DNA of 13,381 bases, from assembly GCA_046484045.1 (NCBI GenBank), contig JAWOBZ010000115.1:1-13381 (forward strand). Direction: 5' to 3'. Numbering within the stretch: the stretch's first letter is position 1; the number at the start of each line of letters is the position of its first letter. This document shows, piece by piece, positions 6,496-13,099 of the stretch. The translations under genes and the position numbers were made by a program. The stretch is from CAZHUM01 sp046484045. Lineage in GTDB: Archaea; Thermoplasmatota; Thermoplasmata; Halarchaeoplasmatales; Halarchaeoplasmataceae. Under the pieces are notes generated by a model that saw only the letters and a list, made by a program, of their open reading frames with translations, did no database searches and was not told the DNA's origin.

Positions 6496-7281
6496 ATGAA
6501 TTACGAGGAACTCGAGATCGAGAAGGAAGGTGCGGTAGTAACGGTTTCACTGAACAGACCTGAAGTTCACAACGCCATGAACGAAAAGCTGATGAGGGAA
6601 CTTACGGATTTTTTTAAGGAAAAACAAGACGACGAGTCCATAAGGACGGTGGTCCTAACTGGTAAAGGCAAGTCGTTCTGCGCGGGTGCTGACCTGAACT
6701 GGATGAAGAGCATGGTGGATTTTACAAAGGAAGAGAACGTACGGGACAGCCGCCTTTTACTGGACCTGTATGAAGCCATCTGTAATTATCCCAAACCCGT
6801 GATCGCAAGAGTTAACGGACACGCCTTCGGAGGCGGCATAGGGCTGATATCCGTTTGCGATATCAACATCGCAGTGGAAGACAAGAAGTTCAGCTTCAGC
6901 GAGGTAAAGATCGGTATAACGCCGTCGGTGATATCCACCTTCGTGATCAGGAGGATAGGGGTAGCCGACGCCAAGCGTTTATTCATCACCGGAGAACGGT
7001 TCACTTCTCGGCATGCTAAGGAGATCGGATTAGTGGATTTCGTAGTTCCAGCGGATGAACTAGATACCTTGGTGGATCAACATATAGGAGAGATACTCTC
7101 CGGAGGCCCAAAAGCCATCCAGGAATCGAAAAATCTAGCGAATCAATATCTCAAGATGGATGAGGAGGACTACAAAGAATTCACCGTTCAGAAGATATCT
7201 GAATTGAGGATCGCCGACGAGGGTCAGGAGGGCATAACGGCGTTCTTAGAGAAAAGAAAACCGAAATGGAAGGATGATTAG
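6496..7281 (+). CDS. liuC: Enoyl-CoA hydratase/isomerase family protein, probable LiuC-type methylglutaconyl-CoA hydratase
   Basis: A 261-residue crotonase-fold enzyme, normal length for the family. The oxyanion-hole elements are FCAGADLNWM (61-70) and the Gly-rich helix start GHAFGGGIGL (108-117). At residue 116 a Gly replaces the first catalytic Glu of rat crotonase (Glu144), while the second Glu is kept as Glu136 in FSFSEVKIG. From memory, the pattern FGGGxGL, CDI, SEVKxG and xPSVIS is that of bacterial LiuC-type methylglutaconyl-CoA hydratases rather than of the general beta-oxidation hydratase. Context agrees: the three downstream genes encode a methylcrotonyl-CoA carboxylase-like enzyme whose product, 3-methylglutaconyl-CoA, would be hydrated here to HMG-CoA. 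It is the first gene of the operon and its stop overlaps the region of the next start. The exact substrate is inference; a general enoyl-CoA hydratase is the alternative. Confidence 0.82.
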   Translation: MNYEELEIEKEGAVVTVSLNRPEVHNAMNEKLMRELTDFFKEKQDDESIRTVVLTGKGKSFCAGADLNWMKSMVDFTKEENVRDSRLLLDLYEAICNYPKPVIARVNGHAFGGGIGLISVCDINIAVEDKKFSFSEVKIGITPSVISTFVIRRIGVADAKRLFITGERFTSRHAKEIGLVDFVVPADELDTLVDQHIGEILSGGPKAIQESKNLANQYLKMDEEDYKEFTVQKISELRIADEGQEGITAFLEKRKPKWKDD

Positions 7282-7282
7282 A

Positions 7283-8779
7283 ATGTTAGAAAAAGTGTTG
7301 ATAGCAAATCGAGGAGAGATAGCCGTAAGAGTCATCAAGTCGTGCCAGCACATGGGCATAAAGACCGTAGCGGTCTATTCCGACGTAGATGAAGAAGCTC
7401 CACACGTCCAGGCAGCTGATGAATCGGTGAGCCTCGGTGACCCGGTGCCGTCGGAGAGCTACCTTAACATCCCCAAGATCATCCGCATAGCCAAGGAAGT
7501 GGGGGCGGATGCGATACACCCCGGTTATGGTTTCTTAGCGGAGAATCCGGATTTCGCCAAAGCGTGCGAGGACTCGGGGATCAAGTTCATCGGTCCGACT
7601 TCTAAAGTTATAGCACACATGGGCAACAAGATCGAAGCGAAGAAGTCCATGGAGGAAGCCGGAGTTCCAGTTATACCCGGTTATCACGGTATAGATCAAG
7701 ATACTGGAACACTCGTAGAAGAAGGAAAAAAGGTCGGATTCCCACTGCTGGTAAAAGCGACCGCCGGCGGTGGTGGAAAGGGTATGAAGATAGTTAGGGA
7801 AGAGAAGGATTTGAAGAGTTCTATCGAGAGCGCCAAAAGGGAGGCGAAATCCGCTTTTGGTGACGAATCCGTCTTCATCGAAAGGTACCTGGAAAGACCA
7901 AGACACATAGAGTTCCAGATATTGGCCGACGAGCACGGTAACGTAGTGCACTTATTCGAGAGGGAGTGCTCTATACAGAGGCGGCATCAAAAGATAATCG
8001 AGGAAACACCGTCACCCTTGATGAGCCCTGAGTTAAGAGAAGAGATGGGTAGAGCCGCAGTGGATGCAGCCGAAGCCGTGGGATACACCAATGCTGGAAC
8101 GGTGGAATTCATGGTGGATTCAGATCTTAATTTCTATTTCATGGAGATGAACACGAGGCTTCAGGTAGAGCATCCTGTAACGGAAGAGACAACCGGTGTA
8201 GACATGGTAAAATGGCAGTTGAAGATAGCAGATGGCCAGGAGCTGACGTTGTCTCAGGAAGATATCAAGCAGCTCGGCCATTCCATCCAGTGCAGGATAT
8301 ACGCGGAGGACCCTGCCAACGGTTTCCTACCCAGCACGGGTATGCTGGAAAAAATAGACCCGGTGAGTGGACCCGGGGTCAGACTGGACACGGGCATCAA
8401 ACCAGGGATAAAGATAACACCCTATTACGATCCCCTTCTTTCCAAGCTCGTAGTCAAAGGCGAGAACAGAGAAGAGAGCCTTAACAAGATGAAATGGGCG
8501 CTGTCCAACTACGCGATCTTGGGTGTGAAAACCAACATAGCATTCCTGAAGGAAGTTATCGATCATCCATCCTTTAAAAACGGAGATCTGACGACTCATT
8601 TTATCGAAGATCACTTCTCAGAGTGGGGCACTTCCGAGGACAGCATCCCCATAGACGCACTTATATCTCTGGCCGTTTACGATTCCATGCACCCCAAAAG
8701 GGACGAAGTGGTCAAGTACAAAGAACCGGACCCGCATTCACCGTGGAAATCCGCGGGAAAATGGAGGATAGGTGTATAA
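7283..8779 (+). CDS. accC: Biotin carboxylase subunit of an acyl-CoA carboxylase (N-terminal half of a split methylcrotonyl-CoA carboxylase alpha)
   Basis: ATP-grasp enzyme that carboxylates biotin on the carrier protein with ATP and bicarbonate. In 498 residues: the N-terminal Rossmann-like domain starts with KVLIANRGEIAVR (4-16), HPGYGFLAEN is at 79-88, the ATP-binding loop AGGGGKGM at 161-168, ERECSIQRRHQKIIEE at 226-241, and the catalytic segment MEMNTRLQVEHPVTE at 287-301 with Glu288, Asn290, Arg292 and Glu296. The biotin carboxylase C-terminal domain runs to about 445. The last 45 or so residues, ending SPWKSAGKWRIGV, resemble the linker that in fused methylcrotonyl-CoA carboxylase alpha subunits leads into the BT and carrier domains, which here are the next gene. 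The frame opens at an ATG at 7274, but GGAAGG at 7268-7273 has a proper 9-base spacing only to the ATG at 7283, which also gives the usual family N-terminus. It is tightly coupled to the upstream gene. Confidence 0.92.
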   Translation: MLEKVLIANRGEIAVRVIKSCQHMGIKTVAVYSDVDEEAPHVQAADESVSLGDPVPSESYLNIPKIIRIAKEVGADAIHPGYGFLAENPDFAKACEDSGIKFIGPTSKVIAHMGNKIEAKKSMEEAGVPVIPGYHGIDQDTGTLVEEGKKVGFPLLVKATAGGGGKGMKIVREEKDLKSSIESAKREAKSAFGDESVFIERYLERPRHIEFQILADEHGNVVHLFERECSIQRRHQKIIEETPSPLMSPELREEMGRAAVDAAEAVGYTNAGTVEFMVDSDLNFYFMEMNTRLQVEHPVTEETTGVDMVKWQLKIADGQELTLSQEDIKQLGHSIQCRIYAEDPANGFLPSTGMLEKIDPVSGPGVRLDTGIKPGIKITPYYDPLLSKLVVKGENREESLNKMKWALSNYAILGVKTNIAFLKEVIDHPSFKNGDLTTHFIEDHFSEWGTSEDSIPIDALISLAVYDSMHPKRDEVVKYKEPDPHSPWKSAGKWRIGV

Positions 8780-8780
8780 T

Positions 8781-9284
8781 ATGTTCCTGAAATACGAGCA
8801 CAAGAATCACGTTTACAACGTTGAAGTAGAGAAGGAAGACGGTAATTATTACATCACCTACGACGATAAAACTTACACGGTAACCGCTACGGAAGTGAAC
8901 GTCGGTCATCTCAAGATCGAGTTGGGTGACAGGACGATCAAATCGGTGATTTCCGAGGGAGATGACAGCAAGTACGTTTTCCTCAACGGAGACGTTTTCG
9001 AAGTGACACCGATAGCGCTGACCGGCGTGAAAAGGAAGAAGGGAGATGAAGAGGAGGGAGACCTAAAATCACCGATATCTGGAAAGGTGGTCAAAGTGGA
9101 AGTCCAAGATGGGCAGGAAGTGGAAAAAGGCGACGTTCTCATGGTGATAGAAGCCATGAAGATGGAATACCTGATCAAGGCGCCCTACGACGGCGTCGTA
9201 AAGAAGATCAATTTCAATGAAGATGAACAGATCGATATAGGTGAAAAAACAGTCGAGATCGAAAAAGACGTGGAGGAAGAATAA
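8781..9284 (+). CDS. Biotin carboxyl carrier protein with BT-like N-terminal part (C-terminal half of a split MCC alpha)
   Basis: This 167-residue protein carries biotin between the carboxylase and the carboxyltransferase. Residues 94-163 form the biotinyl/lipoyl domain with EAMKM at 124-128; Lys127 is the biotinylation site, presumably modified by the ligase encoded at 5635-6357. Residues 1-80 form a beta-strand-rich part that resembles, in position and pattern, the BT domain that links carboxylase and carrier in fused 3-methylcrotonyl-CoA carboxylase alpha subunits, where it contacts the beta subunit. A charged linker (84-93) joins the two parts. The ATG at 8781 follows the stop of the previous gene after one base and has AGGTG six bases upstream; a GTG at 8772 is the alternative but sits too close to the GGAGG at 8764-8768. 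It overlaps the next gene by one base. Confidence 0.9.
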   Translation: MFLKYEHKNHVYNVEVEKEDGNYYITYDDKTYTVTATEVNVGHLKIELGDRTIKSVISEGDDSKYVFLNGDVFEVTPIALTGVKRKKGDEEEGDLKSPISGKVVKVEVQDGQEVEKGDVLMVIEAMKMEYLIKAPYDGVVKKINFNEDEQIDIGEKTVEIEKDVEEE

Positions 9285-10891
9285 TGGACGTAATAGATAG
9301 TAAAATAGACACGGATTCTGAGGGATTCAAGAAGAACTGCGAGATGTATGAAGGATTAGTGAACGATCTGAAAGAGAAGATCGCCGAAGCTCAGTTGGGC
9401 GGTGGAGAGAAGCGTATCGAACTGCACAAATCAAGGGACAAGATGCTGGCAAGGGAGAGGATAGACATGCTGCTTGACCCGGACACCCCGTTCATGGAGT
9501 TCAACTCTTTAGGGGCCCACGACATGTACGATAACAAGGCCCCCGCCGCGGGCATAGTCACCGGTATAGGCATAGTCCACGGAAGGGAAGTGGTCGTCGT
9601 AGCCAACGATGCCACGGTGAAAGGCGGAACCTACTACCCGATGACGGTCAAGAAACATCTCAGAGCCCAGAGGATGGCCTTGGAGAACAACCTCCCCTGC
9701 ATCTACATGGTGGATTCCGGAGGAGCTTTTCTCCCAATGCAGGACGAAGTTTTCCCGGACAGGGAACATTTCGGTAGGATATTCTTCAATCAAGCCACCA
9801 TGTCTTCGAAACAGATACCCCAGATAGCCGTCGTGATGGGTTCCTGCACAGCAGGTGGTGCCTACGTTCCCGCCATGTCCGATGAAACGGTCATAGTGAA
9901 GGGGAACGGGACGATTTTTTTAGGTGGACCCCCGCTGGTCAAAGCGGCCACCGGAGAGGAGGTAAGTGCCGAGGAGCTGGGCGGCGCGGACGTCCACTGT
10001 AGGGAGAGCGGCGTGGCGGATCATTATGCCGAGGACGATGAAGATGCCATCGGTATCACCAGGAACATCGTAGAGAATTTGAATAGAGATGAGAAGACCC
10101 AGTTAGATATAAAAAAGCCGGAAGAACCGTTTTATGACATAGAGGAGATCTACGGTGTTATACCGGAGAATCCCAGGGAGCCATTCGACGTCAAGGAGAT
10201 AATAGCAAGGATCGTCGACGGGTCCAAATTCCACGAGTTCAAAGAACTGTACGGTAAAACGCTGGTCTGCGGGTTCGCCCGTATCATGGGGTACCCGGTG
10301 GGTATCTTGGCGAACAACGGCGTCCTGTTTTCAGAATCCGCACTCAAAGGTGCTCACTTCATCGAGCTCTGCTGTCAGAGGAAGACGCCGATCGTGTTCT
10401 TACAGAACATAACGGGTTTCATGGTGGGTAAAGAGTACGAAGCCGGAGGTATAGCGAAGGACGGAGCCAAGATGGTGACCGCCGTGGCCAACGCACAGGT
10501 GCCCAAGTTCACCGTGATAATCGGAGGGTCCTTCGGTGCAGGTAACTACGGTATGTGCGGAAGGGCGTACAATCCAAGGCAGCTGTGGATGTGGCCGAAT
10601 GCGAGGATATCCGTCATGGGTGGAAAACAGGCGGCCAACGTGCTGTTGACAGTCAAAAAAGATCAGCTCTGGAGGAAGGGGAAAGAGTTGACGGAAGAGG
10701 AAGAAAAAGAGATCACGGAACCCATATTGAACAAGTACGAAAAAGAGGGAAGCCCTTACTACAGTACCGCACGCATCTGGGACGACGGAGTCATCGATCC
10801 CGTGGACACGCGTATGGTTCTTGGATTGGGAATATCCGCTTCTTTGAACGCTGAGATTCCTGATTGGGTGCCAGGAATGTTCAGGATGTGA
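9284..10891 (+). CDS. mccB: 3-methylcrotonyl-CoA carboxylase beta-type carboxyltransferase
   Basis: Full-length 535-residue biotin-dependent carboxyltransferase that moves the carboxyl group from biotin to the acyl-CoA. Two crotonase-fold halves are visible, with oxyanion glycines in MGSCTAGGAYVPAM (185-198) and IIGGSFGAGNYGMCGRAY (412-429). Several blocks match, from memory, human MCCB nearly residue for residue and not propionyl-CoA carboxylase beta: VFPDREHFGR (156-165), GPPLVKAATGEEVSAEELGG (215-234), LQNITGFMVGKEYEAGGIAK (373-392), WPNARISVMGG (437-447), and the terminal FRM. I therefore call it methylcrotonyl-CoA carboxylase beta (leucine catabolism; liuB is a synonym). A geranyl-CoA or other branched enoyl-CoA carboxylase remains possible. 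The ATG overlaps the carrier-protein stop (TAATG) and has a strong GGAGG seven bases upstream. It is the last gene of the operon. Confidence 0.93.
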   Translation: MDVIDSKIDTDSEGFKKNCEMYEGLVNDLKEKIAEAQLGGGEKRIELHKSRDKMLARERIDMLLDPDTPFMEFNSLGAHDMYDNKAPAAGIVTGIGIVHGREVVVVANDATVKGGTYYPMTVKKHLRAQRMALENNLPCIYMVDSGGAFLPMQDEVFPDREHFGRIFFNQATMSSKQIPQIAVVMGSCTAGGAYVPAMSDETVIVKGNGTIFLGGPPLVKAATGEEVSAEELGGADVHCRESGVADHYAEDDEDAIGITRNIVENLNRDEKTQLDIKKPEEPFYDIEEIYGVIPENPREPFDVKEIIARIVDGSKFHEFKELYGKTLVCGFARIMGYPVGILANNGVLFSESALKGAHFIELCCQRKTPIVFLQNITGFMVGKEYEAGGIAKDGAKMVTAVANAQVPKFTVIIGGSFGAGNYGMCGRAYNPRQLWMWPNARISVMGGKQAANVLLTVKKDQLWRKGKELTEEEEKEITEPILNKYEKEGSPYYSTARIWDDGVIDPVDTRMVLGLGISASLNAEIPDWVPGMFRM

Positions 10892-10903
10892 AAGGGGTAT
10901 AGA

Positions 10904-11362
10904 TTAGCTTCTTGATCCATCTTCTATCAATTTATCGGACGATTTGACGGAAGGTCTGTTTTTTCTTTTTACGTGAGTTCGTATCCACGAACAAATCGGA
11001 GGATAATCTTTTCTCTCTAGAGATTCGTCTCCGAATTTCAACCACTTGTAGAATTTTTTTATGATTGCTTTGTAGGTGTGCTTCGTCCAAACCGAGTAAG
11101 ATTTTTTCTCGAGCTTCGCAACCGCCTTTTTTAGATCTTCTTTCGTAACCTTGTCAAAATCTTTGGACAGATAATTTTCAGCCAATCTGACAAGGAAACC
11201 TAGAACCCTAATCCTTCGAGGTATTCCTATTCCTTCGAGAACGGAAGCGTCGTCGAATTTTTTTATCAATTTTTTATTCTTAGAAGATATATCTGAGGAC
11301 TCCAATCTAGACACGGTTGATTCTATCTTTTTGTTATAGTTGTGAATATCGAGGTTTCCCAT
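10904..11362 (-). CDS. Truncated tyrosine recombinase/integrase-like protein: core-binding (SAM-like) domain only
   Basis: A 152-residue, lysine-rich, all-alpha protein. Its opening, MGNLDIHNYNKKIESTVSRL, then a stretch on fragments (KKFDDASVLEGIG), a helix pair and WTKHTYKAIIKKFYKWL (92-108), is the pattern of the N-terminal core-binding domain of archaeal phage-integrase-family recombinases. The chain ends at SSDKLIEDGSRS, just where the catalytic domain would begin, so none of the R-H-R-Y residues is present. The downstream bases belong to the carboxyltransferase gene, leaving no room for the rest. It may be a decayed integrase, or a retained DNA-binding fragment. A TATA box 33 bp upstream of the ATG at 11362 suggests it can still be transcribed. 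The frame continues up to a TTG at 11422, but that lies beyond the TATA box. It converges on mccB with 12 bp between stops and is AT-richer than the operon. Confidence 0.65.
   Translation of the reverse strand: MGNLDIHNYNKKIESTVSRLESSDISSKNKKLIKKFDDASVLEGIGIPRRIRVLGFLVRLAENYLSKDFDKVTKEDLKKAVAKLEKKSYSVWTKHTYKAIIKKFYKWLKFGDESLERKDYPPICSWIRTHVKRKNRPSVKSSDKLIEDGSRS
10959..10970 (+). terminator. Possible oligo-T terminator of the carboxylase operon
   Basis: Six T, one C and five T on the plus strand, about 70 bases after the mccB stop. Archaeal RNA polymerase terminates at such U-rich runs. It lies inside the convergent integrase-like gene, where it codes for a Lys/Arg-rich stretch, so the run may exist for coding reasons only. 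Confidence 0.3.
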
Positions 11363-11387
11363 CCTACATATTATTAGACCGCCATTA

Positions 11388-11396
11388 CTTATATAG
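11388..11396 (-). promoter_or_regulatory. TATA box of the integrase-like gene
   Basis: The minus strand reads CTATATAAG, a near-perfect archaeal TATA box, about 30 bp upstream of the ATG at 11362. It fixes that start and excludes the TTG at 11422. The rest of the gap to 11570 is AT-rich and shows no gene, tRNA or convincing repeat. Confidence 0.6.
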
Positions 11397-11570
11397 GTAT
11401 GGGAACCGTCTAAAATAAACAACGCCCTGGCCGAACGATGTCGGTTTTAGTCACTCTAGAGGGACAGAAATATTGTAGAAATATACTAGCTAATATATTC
11501 AATCTTTTTACACTTAAATATCTTTTGAAAATTTATTCTGGATTGGAAATGCCAGTTACAAGTCAAAACC

Positions 11571-11577
11571 TTTATTA
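11571..11577 (+). promoter_or_regulatory. TATA box of the first beta-helix gene
   Basis: TTTATTA begins exactly 31 bp before the ATG at 11602. The same TTTATT-to-ATG distance is found upstream of the paralogous gene at 13100. No Shine-Dalgarno sequence is visible before either ATG, so both transcripts are probably leaderless. Confidence 0.55.
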
Positions 11578-11601
11578 CACATTCTTTCAATATCCATTTT
11601 G

Positions 11602-13059
11602 ATGAACAAAGGTAGGATGATAGTGTTGTTACTATTCGTTTTGTTTATACTTTCATTCATACCTATGAGAACTCAAGCATCTGGTAGCGGTGATTATCCA
11701 CCTCCCGTGAACGGAGATTGGAATATCACTGTGGATACCGTGGTGGAGAATGAAACTATATTGTTGAACGGGAATCTGACGGTACAGAACGGTGCAAGTT
11801 TGACTTTCGAGAATGTGACTCTTTTAATGAACTGTACTGCTTCAGCTCAATGGAAGATCGATATTCGGAATGGATCTACATTCACGATTTTAGACCTAGA
11901 TTACGACAATACTACTTCAGAAGATGCTTCGGTAATAACTGCTGTTGATTCAAATTATAATTTTTTATTTCTTGTAAGAGAGCAAGCTGTGTTTGAAATG
12001 AGAAATAGCAATTTACATGAATGTGGTCAAGGTTATATCGCATGGCAGTGGAACCCTCTTGCACCACAAGGTGCATGGTATGGTCTATGTATCCTCACAG
12101 ATAATGCAATTATAGAGTATAACAACATTTCAAATAACCGCTATGGTGTGGTTTGTTGGGATTCGGATGCGATTATCTCGAATAATACAATTGAGAATAA
12201 CGATAAAGCCGGTGTTATGGCAACTGTTTGGTCAAATGGGACTATCGAGAATAACAGAATAATCGGTAATCTTCAATATGGAATCTGGGTAGATGGATGG
12301 AGTAACACCGATCCACAACCCTCGAATCCGATAGTAAGGAAGAATTACATTTATGATTCTGGTCAAGGGTCGCAAGTCGCTAATGGTCTGCACATTACAG
12401 TTTATTCTAAACCTGTGGTTGAAGATAATCAGATTATTAATAGTACGGAAGATGGCATCTACTGCGGACAGTGGTGCGAAGTAACAATACGTAATACGAC
12501 TATACAAGGAGGTAACTTCGGCATCGTTGGGGGTGGTGCATGTAGAGATGTTACTATCATCAATTGCTCTATATCGGGGGCTAATTTTTTTGATTTATCA
12601 TCCAATTCTCAAAGTTATTTCCATGTTATTAACAGTACCTTCGGAACAAGTGAATGTGATGGTGACCCAGCATCCATCACAGTCAAATGGTATCTTCACG
12701 TTCGAGCAGAAGATCAGGCAGGATTACCAATCTCAGGAGCCACTGTAGTTGTGCGTAACGAGAGTAGTGTAGAAAAGTATAACCGATTAACAAATGTAGA
12801 CGGTGTGGTCAAGTGGATGGTCGTTACGGAGTACGTCGATCAGAATGTGTCTGGAAGTACCATCAGAACATACCATACTCCTCACGAAGTAGAAGTAACC
12901 TATGGTGGTTTTACTTTTAGTAACAATCCAAGAAGCGTGGATATGGATAGCAGTAAAACAGAAGTGTTCGTTTCCAATGAGTTTATACCGGAGTTTACAA
13001 CGATTCTATTGCCCATTCTTTTCATTCTGTTTATCAACATTTTTTATCGGAAAGTTTGA
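11602..13059 (+). CDS. Secreted right-handed beta-helix (NosD-like) protein with Ig-like domain and PEF-CTERM-like anchor
   Basis: A 485-residue exported protein. Residues 1-26 are a signal peptide (MNKGR, hydrophobic stretch, cleavage probably after TQA). Residues 38-78 form a strand-rich module (NGDW, LNGNLTVQNGASLTFENVTL) shared with the next gene. About 130-350 is a parallel beta-helix with repeated N-N-x-I and G-I/V units such as IIEYNNISNNRYGVV and GTIENNRIIGNLQYGIWV, as in PbH1/NosD proteins. Residues 364-458 look like an Ig/carboxypeptidase-regulatory-like beta domain (GLPISGATVVVRN). The C-terminus has IPEF (462-465), a hydrophobic span and FYRKV, a PEF-CTERM-like sorting signal for an archaeosortase or a simple membrane anchor. 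Many N-x-S/T sequons suggest S-layer-type glycosylation. The ligand, perhaps a polysaccharide, is unknown. The ATG at 11602 is chosen over the TTG one codon earlier because the paralogue starts at the equivalent ATG. Confidence 0.85.
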   Translation: MNKGRMIVLLLFVLFILSFIPMRTQASGSGDYPPPVNGDWNITVDTVVENETILLNGNLTVQNGASLTFENVTLLMNCTASAQWKIDIRNGSTFTILDLDYDNTTSEDASVITAVDSNYNFLFLVREQAVFEMRNSNLHECGQGYIAWQWNPLAPQGAWYGLCILTDNAIIEYNNISNNRYGVVCWDSDAIISNNTIENNDKAGVMATVWSNGTIENNRIIGNLQYGIWVDGWSNTDPQPSNPIVRKNYIYDSGQGSQVANGLHITVYSKPVVEDNQIINSTEDGIYCGQWCEVTIRNTTIQGGNFGIVGGGACRDVTIINCSISGANFFDLSSNSQSYFHVINSTFGTSECDGDPASITVKWYLHVRAEDQAGLPISGATVVVRNESSVEKYNRLTNVDGVVKWMVVTEYVDQNVSGSTIRTYHTPHEVEVTYGGFTFSNNPRSVDMDSSKTEVFVSNEFIPEFTTILLPILFILFINIFYRKV

Positions 13060-13068
13060 ACCGTAATC

Positions 13069-13075
13069 TTTATTT
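13069..13075 (+). promoter_or_regulatory. TATA box of the second beta-helix gene
   Basis: TTTATTT begins exactly 31 bp before the ATG at 13100. The T-rich stretch 13069-13077 just after the stop of the upstream paralogue could also serve as its U-rich terminator. A TATATATAAT at 13086-13095 is too close to the ATG to act as the promoter. Confidence 0.5.
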
Positions 13076-13099
13076 TTAATCCTTCTATATATAATAGTG

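Noticed and set aside
5963..6499. Long open frame (178 codons) on the plus strand opposite birA
   Set aside because: It is antisense to a well-supported biotin ligase, has no recognisable domain, and its end crosses the promoter region and the start of the hydratase gene.
8770..8783. Frameshift or sequencing error breaking a fused MCC alpha gene
   Set aside because: The downstream start has a proper ribosome binding site and the split is at a domain boundary with a clean stop, so a genuine two-gene arrangement is more likely; kept as a check in the findings.
11397..11570. Possible small RNA gene, tRNA or attachment site between the integrase-like gene and the beta-helix genes
   Set aside because: No cloverleaf, no strong stem and no repeat matching elsewhere in the window could be found by eye; the stretch is simply AT-rich.
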